Source of the DNA: an uncultured Bacteroidales bacterium
GTDB lineage: Bacteria > Bacteroidota > Bacteroidia > Bacteroidales > UBA1715
NCBI GenBank assembly: GCA_937892155.1
Contig: CALAUG010000048.1
Span: 1-64,000, forward strand
Direction of reading: 5' to 3'
DNA length: 64,000 nt
Shown here: one piece after another, positions 8,317 to 21,500 of the stretch
How the letters are laid out: the number at the start of each line of letters is the position of its first letter
Numbering within the stretch: the first letter of the stretch is position 1
Made by a program: the position numbers and the translations under genes
The notes under the pieces: model-generated
The model's database searches: none
Told to the model about the DNA's origin: nothing
Seen by the model: only the letters and a program-made list of their open reading frames with translations

Positions 8317-9336
8317 ATGAAATCGAAGTTGGATTACATTTGGCTTGATGGCAGTAAGCCTACACAGGTATTACGTAGCAAAGTCCGCATTGCAGAAAAT
8401 TTTAGTGGTAAACTTGAAGACTGTCCTTTTTGGTCGTTTGATGGTTCATCATGCCAGCAGGCAGAAGGCGACACCACGGAGTGCATTTTAAAGCCTGTGT
8501 TTATCTGCAAAAATCCACTTCAAATCAACGGCTACATTGTAATGAATGAGGTTCTTCGTTCCGACGGCACGCCACATTCAACAAACGCACGTGCGACAAT
8601 CGACGACGATGACAACGATTTTTGGTTTGGATATGAGCAGGAATATTTTCTTATAAACTGCGACACAAATCTTCCTCTCGGGTTCCCTGCCGACGGCACT
8701 CAACCTCGTCCACAAGGTCCATACTACTGTGGCGTTGGCGCACGTACCGCATACGGCCGCGAGATTGTTGAAGAGCATCTTGATGCTTGTTTGGAAGCAG
8801 GTCTAAATATTGAAGGTACGAATGCCGAAGTTGCCTGTGGGCAATGGGAATATCAGATTTTCGCCAAAGGAGCGAAACAAGCTGCCGACGAAATCTGGGT
8901 TGCACGATATATTATGGACCTGATTTGTGAGAAATACAACGTCTTTGTTGAACTTCACCCGAAGCCACTTGGCAAAGATGCAGATTGGAACGGTTCGGGA
9001 ATGCACGCCAATTTCTCTAACAGCGTTATGAGAACCTGTGGCGACAAAAAAGTTTTCGATGAAATTTGTGCAGAATTCGGCAAACACGTAAAAGAACACA
9101 TGGACGTATATGGTGCATACAATGACCTACGTCTTACTGGGAAACACGAAACAGCATCCATACACGATTTTACGTGGGGAGTCGGTACACGCGGCACATC
9201 ACTCCGTATTCCAGTAAACACAGTTTCTGCTGGTTGGAAAGGACGTATAGAAGACCGTCGTCCTGCTTCGAACGGAGATCCATATAAAATTGGAGCGCGC
9301 ATTGTAAAAACCGTCAAAGCTTCAGGACATTATTGA
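8317..9336 (+). CDS. Glutamine synthetase, GSII (eukaryote-like) type
   Basis: A 339-residue protein, the length of GSII and much shorter than bacterial GSI (~470) or GSIII (~700). Diagnostic segments include YIWLDGS, FWSFDGSS, FGYEQEYFL (metal ligands), GPYYCGVGA, IEGTNAEVACGQWEYQ and the C-terminal EDRRPASNGDPY. It condenses glutamate and ammonia with ATP hydrolysis in the cytosol. It lies divergently from the DNA ligase gene and ends 11 bp before the next start, so it may be co-transcribed with the following peptidase-like gene. GSII is uncommon in bacteria but known in some Bacteroidota. Confidence 0.95.
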   Translation: MKSKLDYIWLDGSKPTQVLRSKVRIAENFSGKLEDCPFWSFDGSSCQQAEGDTTECILKPVFICKNPLQINGYIVMNEVLRSDGTPHSTNARATIDDDDNDFWFGYEQEYFLINCDTNLPLGFPADGTQPRPQGPYYCGVGARTAYGREIVEEHLDACLEAGLNIEGTNAEVACGQWEYQIFAKGAKQAADEIWVARYIMDLICEKYNVFVELHPKPLGKDADWNGSGMHANFSNSVMRTCGDKKVFDEICAEFGKHVKEHMDVYGAYNDLRLTGKHETASIHDFTWGVGTRGTSLRIPVNTVSAGWKGRIEDRRPASNGDPYKIGARIVKTVKASGHY

Positions 9337-9347
9337 TTGGAACGATT

Positions 9348-12239
9348 ATGAGACGTCGCTCTGCCTTACTACTCATTTTTCTGAGCTTATGCTCTATCAG
9401 TTTCGGACAATATTTTTCGTGGGGAACAGAGCAAACACGTATTCAATGGCGGCAAATACAGACAAAAAACTTTCAGGTTATTTATCCCAAAGATTTTGAC
9501 TCAGTAGCACAAGAGTTCACAAAAAAACTGGAATATGTCTATGCGTACTGCAGTAAGAGTTTGAGCCACGAGCCGAAGAAAATTTCCGTCATACTACACA
9601 ACCATACCAACATAGACAATGCCTCGGTAGCTTGGTGTCCAAGCCAAATGGACGTATACACCATTCCTGGACAACGCCAGCACGCACAAGATTTCTACGA
9701 AAATCTTGCCCTCCATGAATTCCGTCACGTGGTGCAAACCGACAAACTCAGCCAAGGACTGACGAAGATTTTATACTTTTTATTGGGTGAACAGGCAGTC
9801 GGTGCTGTTTCAGGAGCGTACGTTCCGCAATGGTTATTTGAAGGCGATGCAGTCTGCACAGAAACTGCCTTCAGCAATAGCGGACGTGGACGACAGGCTC
9901 TCTTTTCCATGGATTTGCGGGCACAAACCTACGAGCAAGGCGTGTTTTCGTACAGCAAAGCATATTTTGGTTCGTATCGGGATTACGTTCCAAACAACTA
10001 CACTATGGGCTATTTTCTATTGGCAAACGCCCGGAAACAATATGGGCAAGGGCTTGAAGCGGCAATGCTTGACCGCGCTGGTTCGCATCCACTCAGCATA
10101 AGACCAATTAATTATGCTTCGAAGAAAAAAACAGGACTTTCGCGCCGCGATTTATACGCATCAATTTTTGAGCAACAGGCTGCCGAATGGAAACTGAAAC
10201 ACGACAGAGAACTGCAGACACAATACGACACCATTTGCTTCAGCGATAAGGTGTACACAAATTACATAAATGGTTACCAACTCAACGATTCTGTCTATTT
10301 TGCAGAACGATACGGTCTTGACAAAACCTCGCAATTGATACGCATTGAAAATGGGAAAGAAAAAGTTGTTGCCAATACCTATTTCAAGCCAACGACAGAA
10401 CGAATCCAATCAAATGGGAAAACGATTGTATGGGAAGAAACTCACCAGAATATCCGCTGGGAAATGAAACAAAATTCCTACATCTACATATATGACATAG
10501 AAAAGAATAAGACACATTCCATACACACGAAGAGACACATTTTTTCGCCTGCAATTTCGCCATCAAACGAACGTATTGCCGTTTCGGAAATTGACGAGCA
10601 CGGGAAAAATTATCTAACCATATACGATTATCCAGGCAAACACATCATCAAGCGGATACAGACACCAGAAAACGAGCACATCGTCACACCGTCATGGAAC
10701 AAGTATGGTTCAAAAATACTCTACGTCGCATTAGGACAACAAGGTAAACGAATTATGGAATATGATGTTCTCACAAATTCGTTTTCAGAACTGCTCCCCT
10801 ATACGTACGAAGACATCACCGCAGCACAATATTGGAATGAATATATTTTATATACTTCTTCGTATTCAGGCGTAGATAATATCTATGCACTCAACACAAT
10901 GACGCAAGAGAAAAAACGTGTTACCGTTGCCGATTTTGGCAGCAGATTCCCATCGACGACCGACAGCACACTCACCTATTCAAACTACACGTCGAAAGGA
11001 TACCAATTAGCAAAAATCCACTTAAATCCAGCAGCATGGCATTCTATTTCCGTAGTAAGGAAAGACACATATCCATTGGCGCAAATGTTGACGAATATGG
11101 AAGGTGGTCCTGTTGATTTCACTGCAATGCCCGACACGACATATTCGTCAAAGTATTATTCAAAAATACTCCACGCGATAAACATACATAGTTGGATGCC
11201 GTTCTGCCTCAGCTATAATGGCAGCGGTGTAGAAGATTCCGGACTCGGTGCGCAGATTGTTTCACAAAACAAACTCGGTACAACATTTACCAACCTTGGC
11301 TACCGATACGACAGGAGGAACAGAAATCAATATTTTTTTGCAAAAGTAACCTACAAAGGACTTTTCCCAGTATTTGAAACGGAATACCAATACGGCACAA
11401 GAACTTATTACAACAAGGCGAAAACGTACACTAATGCCGATACAACGATACGAACGACCTACTCGACGCAAAATATTTTCGGTCGAGTCTATTTTCCTTT
11501 AAATTTTTCTTCAAAATCGCACATCAGACAAATCACTTTCGGCACACAGGTTGAAGGCATATTCCAACGACTTGCATCTGCGCCAGAGATGTACAAAAAC
11601 AATATCTACAAAAGAATACAAACTGCAGTTCTTTTCCACACATTTTCATTGGCGAACTGCAGAGCTACAGCAACACGGGAAATAAATCCACGATTTGGGC
11701 AGATTGTATCGTTTGGCTACGAACATTCTCTTGAATCGTCGGTAGAGACCGACACCAAGCGAAACATATACTCTCCATATTTCTTTGCAAAAGCAGATAT
11801 ATTTTTCCCAGGAATAATGCGTAGCCATAGCTTATACTTTAAGCTCGGATATGAATGGAATAAACATGTGTCAGACGACTACTATAACGTAAACCGGCAG
11901 ATTGCCACTCCACGAGGTTTTCTCGACGAGAATGATATACCAACCGAAAAAGAATTGATTTCCTTACAGGCAAATTATTTCTTTCCTATATGCTATCCAG
12001 ACTGGGAACTTGGCGACGTTTTATATGTAAAGCGAATCTCCTGCAACCTATTCGCCGACTATGCCATAGCACCACAAAGAGACAAGGATTACCTTTCGTA
12101 TGGTGCCGAGTTTGAAATGAATTTTTACTTATTCAATATTAGAATTCCTTTTTCATACGGATTAAGAATTTCGTCCGTACCACAAAAAGATGCTTCGTTT
12201 GCAGAATTTACCTTCAATATTGGATTTGATCAAATATGA
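9348..12239 (+). CDS. Exported peptidase-like protein with beta-propeller and predicted outer-membrane barrel
   Basis: A 963-residue protein. The ATG at 9348 is chosen over a TTG at 9333 because it begins a signal peptide (RRRSALLLIFLSLCSISFG). Residues ~40-230 contain a gluzincin-like zinc-peptidase pattern: HEFRH at 123-127 and a downstream glutamate in WLFEGDAV (about 165). The middle (~280-570) has TolB/WD-like strands (FSPAISPSNERIAVSEID). The C-terminal ~350 residues alternate aromatic and polar strands and end FNIGFDQI, typical of an outer-membrane beta-barrel. Similar architectures are common in Bacteroidota but their substrate is unknown. Confidence 0.75.
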   Translation: MRRRSALLLIFLSLCSISFGQYFSWGTEQTRIQWRQIQTKNFQVIYPKDFDSVAQEFTKKLEYVYAYCSKSLSHEPKKISVILHNHTNIDNASVAWCPSQMDVYTIPGQRQHAQDFYENLALHEFRHVVQTDKLSQGLTKILYFLLGEQAVGAVSGAYVPQWLFEGDAVCTETAFSNSGRGRQALFSMDLRAQTYEQGVFSYSKAYFGSYRDYVPNNYTMGYFLLANARKQYGQGLEAAMLDRAGSHPLSIRPINYASKKKTGLSRRDLYASIFEQQAAEWKLKHDRELQTQYDTICFSDKVYTNYINGYQLNDSVYFAERYGLDKTSQLIRIENGKEKVVANTYFKPTTERIQSNGKTIVWEETHQNIRWEMKQNSYIYIYDIEKNKTHSIHTKRHIFSPAISPSNERIAVSEIDEHGKNYLTIYDYPGKHIIKRIQTPENEHIVTPSWNKYGSKILYVALGQQGKRIMEYDVLTNSFSELLPYTYEDITAAQYWNEYILYTSSYSGVDNIYALNTMTQEKKRVTVADFGSRFPSTTDSTLTYSNYTSKGYQLAKIHLNPAAWHSISVVRKDTYPLAQMLTNMEGGPVDFTAMPDTTYSSKYYSKILHAINIHSWMPFCLSYNGSGVEDSGLGAQIVSQNKLGTTFTNLGYRYDRRNRNQYFFAKVTYKGLFPVFETEYQYGTRTYYNKAKTYTNADTTIRTTYSTQNIFGRVYFPLNFSSKSHIRQITFGTQVEGIFQRLASAPEMYKNNIYKRIQTAVLFHTFSLANCRATATREINPRFGQIVSFGYEHSLESSVETDTKRNIYSPYFFAKADIFFPGIMRSHSLYFKLGYEWNKHVSDDYYNVNRQIATPRGFLDENDIPTEKELISLQANYFFPICYPDWELGDVLYVKRISCNLFADYAIAPQRDKDYLSYGAEFEMNFYLFNIRIPFSYGLRISSVPQKDASFAEFTFNIGFDQI

Positions 12240-12303
12240 CAGCTTACGCATTATTTAGAAGCCAAGCAGGGTTGTGAATTTTGTATTTCTTCTATTGATA
12301 TGG

Positions 12304-12324
12304 AACTCCTAACGGAGTTTTCTA
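12304..12324 (+). terminator. Possible weak terminator after the peptidase-like gene
   Basis: AACTCC (12304-12309), a TAAC loop and GGAGTT (12314-12319) form a short stem followed by TTTCTAAT. The stem is only 6 bp, so confidence is limited. The rest of the 293-bp convergent interval (12240-12532) holds nothing else I can assign. Confidence 0.35.
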
Positions 12325-12532
12325 ATTCCCCAATACACAAAAAACCTCCGACTATTACAGAACACGTCTACACTTATACCTCCTTTTTTGAAAATACTCA
12401 TACATTTTCTTTTTATCAAAAAATTTATGCATGTTCCAAGATTGGAATAGAAAGCTGAACCTCTTCGGAAAGTTTACCTCGTTGTGAATTAACTGAAAGT
12501 TAAAGGTTTTAACGAATAGGTAAATATATTTT

Positions 12533-15500
12533 TTATTCCATCCAAAAGAACTCCAAAGTATCAAGAGCCTCAATTATTTTTTTCAAATATTCATCATCAA
12601 CAAAAGGCCACGAGAATCCTAAACGATACAACACGTTGGCTGTGAATCGATTGTCGGTATCAACCACATGTAGGTCTGGACGGTCGTTAGTGAGCAATGC
12701 AGAAACATTTTTATTCTGTTTTTCATCGGCCATCATTTTGTAAAAGTCGGCATAATATTCCTCGTCTTGCACAGGTATTACAGATAGTCCACAACTATTC
12801 ACTATATTGATAAGTTTCATTTCATCAAACGTCCAACGAGAATCAGCATTGAATGCCGTAAATTTATCATTCGTTCCAGCAAGCAAGACAACAGCCTTGG
12901 CCGTACAATCTATCGGTGAAAAATTCATCGGGTCGGTACTATGACTAATCGGACATTTTCCAATTGCAACAAAACCTCGCAATGAGTTCAAAAATGCATT
13001 TGTATGCATATTTGTCTGGAATTCTCCGTCGGAATAACGTCCCATCAAGTTTCCAACACGAATAATTTTCCCACGCATACCATTCATAATTGCCTCTATC
13101 ATCAACAATTCCGCACGATATTTCGATTGCCCATACTGATTGTTCATATCATCAACGACAAACAATTTGTCCTCGCGCATCTTCAAATTGATTTTGTATG
13201 TTTCTTCCGTATGAACGCCTGGCACCGATGTCGTTGATATTTGAATCATCTTGGCTCCCTTTGTCTGACATAGTGAAATCAAATTTTCAACACCATGAAC
13301 ATTGACAAATTCTATGGAATTATCGTTTGCGTAATGTTTGACACACGCAGCACAATTTATCAACGTATCGAACTGGATATCTGCAAATAACGAGCGTAAA
13401 TTACTATCAGTAATATCGCCCTCAATCAATGTAATTCGTGAACCAAACGCACTCGTAAACTCATCTTCAAAATAATAGACAAGCATTGCCTTGAGTCGAG
13501 TCAAAACATCATCGTATGATGATTTACGCAAAATACAATAAATATGTCCCGTTTCCGTATCCAGCAATTCCTTGAGAATATGAATGCCCAAGAACCCCGT
13601 CACACCTGTTAGAACAACATCGCCCAATGGCTTACGTTCTACTTCGGAAGCATATTCCATAGTATTGTATTTCAAAACTCCAGCAACAATCTCATCTTGT
13701 TGAATCATATCGGCATCGTCTTGTTCGCTCGACTTTGCATTTCCCATTTTTGAATCAACATATTCTGCCAATTCCTCTGCCGTCTGATTATCAAAAATAT
13801 CTTGATATTCTACTGGAAAGCCAGCAGATTTCAACTGCATGACAGCATTTGATGCAGAAAGCGATGTGCCGCCAATTTCAAAGAAATTGTCGTCAACCGA
13901 ACAATCTTCAGTTTTGAGAACTGAGCGGAAAACTTCCATTATTTTTTCTTCCGAAGACTTTTTCGGTGCCCGTTTTGATTTTACCTTTTTTACTGGATGT
14001 ATTTCTGGCAAAGCCTTTTTATCAAGTTTACCATTCGGTGTCATTGGCATCTTTTCAAGCTGCATTATAGCAGTAGGAACCATATAATACGTCAATTTCT
14101 TTTTCAAGAAAGCAGTCAATTCTTCAAGAGAAATCTGCTTATTCGCAATGAAGAACCCTGCCAAGAAATCTTCGGTGCCGTTGTTGCGCACAATGACTTT
14201 TGCCTGCGTAACGCCCTCGAACTGCTGCATCACATTTTCTATTTCGTCCAATTCCACACGGAATCCACGAAGTTTCACTTGGTTATCGGCACGACCACCA
14301 AATTCCACTTCTCCATCACGGTTGATGCGCACCAAGTCACCGCTATGATATGCCTTAATTCCTTCAATTTCAACAAATGCAGCAGAAGTTTTTTCAGGCA
14401 ATTTTACATATCCACGACCAACACAATCACCGCAAATCATCAATTCGCCTACTGCATAGCGAGGAAGCAGATTGCCGCAATCGTCCATTACATAGAATTT
14501 CGTGTTAGAACTAGGTCCACCAATGGTTATATTTTCTGCAGACGTTAAAGTCTTAAATGCACATGCAATTGTACATTCCGTCGGTCCGTAACCATTTTGT
14601 ATAATAAGGTTTGGATTCAAAGTTTTGAGTTTTGTATAAAGTGCTGGCTGGAAGGCTTCAGCTCCTAATAAAAATCCCTTCATACTTGCGACCACTTTAC
14701 CAAATTCTGGAACAGACAACAGACTCCAAGCAAACGATGGGGTCATCACAACCATGTCTATTTCATTCTTTGTAAACGCCGAGCATAATTTTCCAAAATC
14801 ATGAATTTCCTCATCCGATGCAATATACGCCTTCTTCCCATGACACAAAGCAATGAAAGATTCACAAAGCGACATATCGAACGATATAGACGAAATACAA
14901 AATATATTATTTGCAGCATCCATAATTTGCTTGAACGGAGATGTTTGTACAAAATTCGTTAAACAATGATGCTCTATCATCACACCCTTAGGAGTACCCG
15001 TTGAACCCGAAGTATAAATACAATATGCCAACTGATTTAGGCTGATATCAACCCGAGGTCGTGCGGTTTTACCCGTAGCAATTAAATCCTCGAGAACTAA
15101 CAATTTATATGGTTTGTCATCAGAAAATAGCTCCTTGCGTTTTTCTGCGATATCACGAGAGGTAATCACAAATTTACTGCCAGCATTACGCATACAGAAA
15201 TCCAATCGGTCATCGGGATACGATGGAAGCATTGGAAGAAATGCACCTCCCGACTTCAATATTCCGACTTCCAACACAGGTACATTTACCGTGCGTTCTA
15301 TAATCATTCCAACAATATCGTTGGCACGAACTCCCAACTGCACAAGTTCATTGGCAACGCAGTTAGCCTGTGCGTCAAGTTCAGCAAACGTGAGTGATGT
15401 TGTCAAGTCCTCTACAGCAACCTTATCTGGAGTTTTTGCGGCCCATCGTTCTATAAGATATTGTGATGGAATATTTTCAATCTGTGCATCTGTTGAATTC

Positions 15501-18500
15501 ATTACATCAAAGTGCGTGTGTTCCTCAGCAGACAGCAATTGCGCCTTGTCAAGCGTTTCGCAATGCGTAAATGATTCTGAAACTTGAATGAACGCACCTG
15601 TGAAGGATTCTACAAATTCTTTGCAGAAATAGTCCATGCAATAGGTTACATCCATTTTATATATTCCATCTTTCAAAACTATTTCAAACGTCATTGGAGC
15701 CTTAACTGCATCGATTTCCAGCGGAATCATCTCGGCATATTCACCACCAATACTATCGAAATTAAAATTATCGCCTTGATACGTAAAGAAAATATCCGAT
15801 TTGAGTCCAAATTTCTTACTGATTTCGGCAAATGAGTAAATATCATTCGCCATTGAATCCATAAGTTGATTCTGTAATTTTTCAACAAATGAAACGACAG
15901 ATGACCTTTCAAGAATATCACACGATACGGGTATGGTTTTTACCAAAAAGGCAAAACTTTCAAATAATCGTGAATCATTACGTCCATTGTAAACAGTGCA
16001 ATATGCAACACTCTCGTTGTGTATGAACTTGGAAAGTGTGAAACTGAACACTGCATTGAAAAATGCGTTTTGTGTGAAATTATGTTTTTGACAAAATTCC
16101 GTAATTGCGCTGGAACATTCACCCAAAGAACAAGTGTAACGACCTACCGCAGGTGTTGTTTGTTCTGGGCATTTCGCTGGTAAACTTTCTGTATTACAAC
16201 CTGTTAGGAAAGATTCGTAATATTTTTCCGAAGCAACTAATTTATCAGATGCGCGCAATTCCATTTCCTCCAAAGCAGCATCAAAACCTGTGTAACTTTC
16301 AGCTTCGAGTTCTTCGCCTGCATACGCTCTATTGATGGAATCCAAAAGAATTGCCATTGACGTACCATCGGAAACTATATGATGAACATCCATAAATAGA
16401 TAGTTCCCATTTTGTGTCTTGAATATCTTTATGCGATACAACGGAGAGCCTAACAGCGTGAATGGCTGTATCAAATCCTTGCTCGTTGGTAAATCATCAA
16501 CTTCCAAACATTCAACTGTAACGATTGCATCATCGTTACGAATAGCGCAAATATTTCCGTCGACATCTGCTGCAAGTGTCAATTTAATGTATGGATGTGC
16601 AGCAACAGCCTTGACTATTGCACTTTGTAGTTTCTGAATATCAAGTTTTTCGGAAATCTTGAACAACGTAGGAATATTGTAATCCACCGAATCTTTATTC
16701 ATCTGACATTCCACAAATACACCCATTTGGTTTTGCATAAGCGGATAACTATCTCGATTTTCGCGGACTACAGCATTTGAAGTGAACGTCTGAGCAACTG
16801 TTTGGACATTTGTACGTGATACACCCAAAAATTTCTCCAACAACCTAATGGTGTTGTTTTCCTTCACATCGGTTATTTTCATTGGTTTTCCGAACGCTTT
16901 CGACAGTGCCAAGTTGAATTTCAACGTACTGATTGAAGTTAGTCCTGCGTAGAACAAATTCGTATCCACGCCGAAATTATCGTGTCCAAGAATGCTAACG
17001 GCAATATTGAAAATCTTCTGTTGTGCTTCTGTTTCTGCCTTGGTGTTGTCTTGCAATCCACCACGTTTTGGTTCTGGAAGTGCACGTTTGTTCACTTTCT
17101 GATTTTGATTGTACGGAATGGCAGGTATCTGCATTGTTGCAGCTGGGACCATATAGGCAGGTTTTTCGCTGCAAATAAAATCATTCAGTTTCTGAACATC
17201 AACCGCATCGTCACTCACCACATAAGCAGCGAGGAATTTTCCTCCAGCAGGGTCATCAAACGCAGCAACTGTAGCGTCTTTAATGCCATCAAAACGACGG
17301 ATAACTTCTTCCACTTCAGTAAGTTCAATACGGAAACCTCGAACCTTTACTTGTCCGTCGCGACGACCGATGAATTCAATTTCGCCTTGCGGCAAAAGCC
17401 TTACCACGTCGCCAGTCTTGTACATGCGGGCATATTTCGCACTTGCGTTAAAAGGGTTCTTCACAAAAACGCTTGCCGTTTTTTCGGGAAGTCCCAAATA
17501 ACCGCGCCCCACTTGGGCACCCGCAATGCACAACTCGCCCACGGCACCTACAGGAAGCAGTCTGCCGAACGAATCGCACACATACAATTTTGTATCACCG
17601 CTTGGTACACCTATTGGCTGAATTGAACTATTGTCGCACACATCGTGATGACAAATGTAGGCCATTGTTTCGCATGGTCCATAACCATTTACGAAGCGGA
17701 AATTTTTCGGCGGATTGAAAGGCACCAGTTTTTCGCCACCGACAAGAAATGCCTTCAAAGTCTTGCACTTCGTCTCGGTTGCAAACATGCGTCCAAGTTG
17801 CGTTGTCATGAATCCATGCGTAATTTCGTTAGCACAGAAGAATTCATTTAATCTATCCAAATCCAGACGAATCTCGTCAGGAACGACGTACAACGTACCA
17901 CCAGCCATAGGAATCGTCACCACGTCCATCACGCCGGCGTCAAAGCCGAAACTCGCATACGACGCAAAACGAGTGGTTTCGTCCATTTCCATAATTTTGG
18001 TGTGGTTTCTGAAAAATGCAACAAGGTTTCTATTTTCAAGTACACAACCTTTCGGTTTACCTGTCGTTCCCGAAGTGTAAATCATCGTAATGGCATCTTC
18101 TGGATTTGGCATCACGCAAGAATCGGGAGCGTCGGTCAAGCCCGCGATTTCATCCACATAAAGCACGTCGCCCTTATATGCATCCACAAGCCCAATCAAG
18201 TTCCTATCGGCAATCAAGAGCCGTGCCTTGCTATCTTGCACCATATAATTCAAGCGCTCCGATGGATACGTTGGATCCAATGGTTGAAATGCAGCACCTG
18301 CTCGAATGGCACCCCATGCAGCAATAGCCATATTATCGCTACGTGGAACTAACACAGCCACAAAATCATCTTTGCCAATATTTTTATCGTGAATATATGC
18401 AGCCACATTTTTTGTCAATCTATCAAATTCCGCAAACGTGTATTGTTTTTCCTTGAATACAAGAGCTATTTTATTTGGATTTTTTTGCACCGCCTTCTCA

Positions 18501-21500
18501 AACACCTCATTCACAGTTTGGAAAGATGCTTTTGGCAAATCGGTGCTATTAAAGTTGTTTATTAAATGACGAGCATTTGCCGATACAGCATTGATTTCGT
18601 TCAAATGTTCGCAGAGAAGCATTTCCTTCGCAATAGTAAGAACTGTCTCGTTCAAACTTTCTACAAAATCCTTGCTATACATGGAATTTTTGTAATGAGT
18701 ATGCATTTCGTAGCCACTTTCCGTCTTCAAAAGCATACAAATAAGATGAGCCTGACAATCATTCACTGGCAATTCTTCAGGCAAAATTGAGGCATCTCCC
18801 AATTTAATTTCCGATAGCAAATCCGACTGATAAACAAACGACACATCGAAACGCACGCCATAGTTTTCCACCAGTTCGCCAAACGAGATGCAATCGTGTT
18901 CCATTGTGTCGAACAATTTATCCTGAACTTCATTCAAGAAATCAGTCACTTTTTTATCGTTAGAGATATCAAAACGAAGAGGCAATGTTCTCACAAACAT
19001 ACCGATAGTATTCATAAGACCATCATCGTGACGACCATTATTAACCGTTATGAAATTGCTATTATTGGTTCCGCTGAACAAAGAAAGCGCATACGAAAAC
19101 GACGACATAAAGAGTGTATTTTCCGTTACGCCATTTTTACGCACAAAGTGTTCCACCGCACTCATCGCCAAATCCGCATCGGCCTTGGTAACAACAATAT
19201 CCGAAGATAATTCTGTAGCATTGTCAGCGACATCTGGCACCAACATTTCTTCCCATTCAAAACCATCAAACTGATTCTTGAAAAACTCTTGAGCTGCCTT
19301 GTAGGCTCTCGAAATTTTGAGTCCATATTCATTACGAGAAGCATCGAATTGCGTAAGTGTTTCCGCAATAGCGCAGCCCCCAGCATACACATCGGCAATT
19401 TGCGCCAATAGTACCTTCACGGACGAGCCGTCAAATACAATGTGATGAACGTCAATTAAAAACAAATTAACGTCACCAGCCTTGCAAATCTCAAAGCGAT
19501 AAAGCGGACCATTCCCTAAATCGAATGGTTTTACGAAACAGTCTATCGCTTCTTCCTTATTGGCTGCGGTTGTATTTTGAATCACGCAATTAGGTTCGTG
19601 GAAGAACATAGCAGGTTCACCCATTTCATTGGAAACCGTCACGAACAAAGCTGGATGTTTAATCGCCACCGTCTTTATCGCAGTTTCAAGTTTTTCAATA
19701 TCAACCGATGCTGGCAATTCCAATGCAAACGGGATATTATACATCGTCGAAAGTGGCTTCTCGATGCTCTCGAAATACACGCCCCGTTGCGATTCCGTCA
19801 AAGGCGTAATTTCAGGAATGTTTTTCCAGTAATCATCGACATTCTGCGCAACAGCTGACGCTGATTTTACAGCACGGGGTGCATCACTAATTCGTCTTGC
19901 GACCTCCGCAATTTTCGAAACATCCTTCGCCTGCAAAATATCCTTCGCTGAAACCGAGAACCCAGCACTCTTCAATGCATCCATCAACTTCAACACCTTG
20001 AGGGATTCACCACCAAGTGCAAAAAAGTCGTCATCGGCACCTACGCGACCGCAATTCAACACAGCAGAGATAGCCTCGCAAACAGCCTTTTCCGCATCAT
20101 TTGCAGGTGAGCGATACTCCACCTTATAGTTTTCAACAGATGGTGGTTCAAGGGAAACCCTATCCAATTTTCCCGAAGCTGTCAATGGCAAAGCCTTCAT
20201 CTTCACGAAAAAGCGTGGCACCATATATGGTGGCACCTTCTTCACTAGGTCCTTGCGAATTTGAACTTCGCTGATTTCTGTAGGTCCTGCCTTTTTTACA
20301 AAATACGCAACGATGTAGTTTTGTCCATCGTCATCGACAAAGGACTTCACCGCCACGTTTTCCACTCCATCTATTTCCTTGATGACGTTTTCCACCTCCA
20401 AGGTTTCCACACGCTGTCCGTTGATTTTAACCATCCAGTCTTTACGACAAACGTAAAAGTAATTACCGTTTTCATCGCGACGAACTACGTCCCCTGAATG
20501 GTACAAGATTCTTCCGTCCGGCATCTTCACGAACGTTCTAGCCGTTTTTTCCAGGTCCCCGAGATACGTTGACGCATAAGGTGTAATGACGCAAATTTCG
20601 CCTTCCGTCAGAGACTGGTCTATCTCACCATTTTCATTGGCAAGCACAAATTCACAGCCATTGATTGGATCTCCGATAGGTGAATTTTGATAGGGTTTGT
20701 CAACGTCAAAACAGGTTACCAGCCCTATTTCAGAGGCACCGTACATATTAAATATCTTATACTGCTTGGGACTAATATTGTTCAGCTGTTCGCCACCGCA
20801 AATAACTGATTTCAGATATGGCGAATCAATATGAACATTTCTCAAAAGTGTAGGCGTCAAAAATGCAGTGGTAATTTTATGGTCGTAGTAGTACTTCATC
20901 AATTTTTCACCGTTCTTAACAACATGAGTCGGAACAATATGGCAAATGAACCCACGAGTCAAACTCATATTGAAGAAAATGGCAAAGGCAACAAATGCAA
21001 AACTGGCGTTCAAGCCAATAACTTGCTTGACATCCATATCTGGATACAAAACACTGGCATAGTTAATTCGGTTCAAGCTGTTCCACGAATGCACGACACC
21101 CTTTGGTCTACCAGTAGAACCCGAAGTATAGACGATATATGCGCAACTGCCACCTGGGACATCCATGCCGTCCCAAGGTTCGTATTTATCCAAGTCCAAC
21201 AAAAAATCATCCGTGATGATTAACGGAGATTTGCTGTTTTCTTTGATATAGTCGATTCTATCCTGCGGATACTCGATGGAAAGGGGAACACAGGCAAGCC
21301 CCGCCGACAATATTCCGAGATAGCAACCAACATATTCTACTTTCCTATCCAAAAGGATAAGGATAGGCGTACTTGGAGCGAAATTGTAGGTTTTCAGTTT
21401 CCCTGCAACTCGCATTCTAAAATTGTTCAATTCTTCGTATGTAGTTTCTCTACTAGCATTACAATCAACAACGGCAATCTCATTTGCATGTTCCCTTGCT

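Noticed and set aside
12355..12573. 72-codon minus-strand frame overlapping the NRPS end
   Set aside because: It overlaps the NRPS stop in another frame, is rich in Phe/Lys/Tyr as random A/T-rich sequence would be, and has no recognisable motif.
16982..17626. 214-codon frame antisense to the NRPS, and many like it between 13004 and 21223
   Set aside because: They mirror conserved NRPS motifs on the other strand, have no family resemblance and no promoter; the NRPS frame is clearly the coding one.
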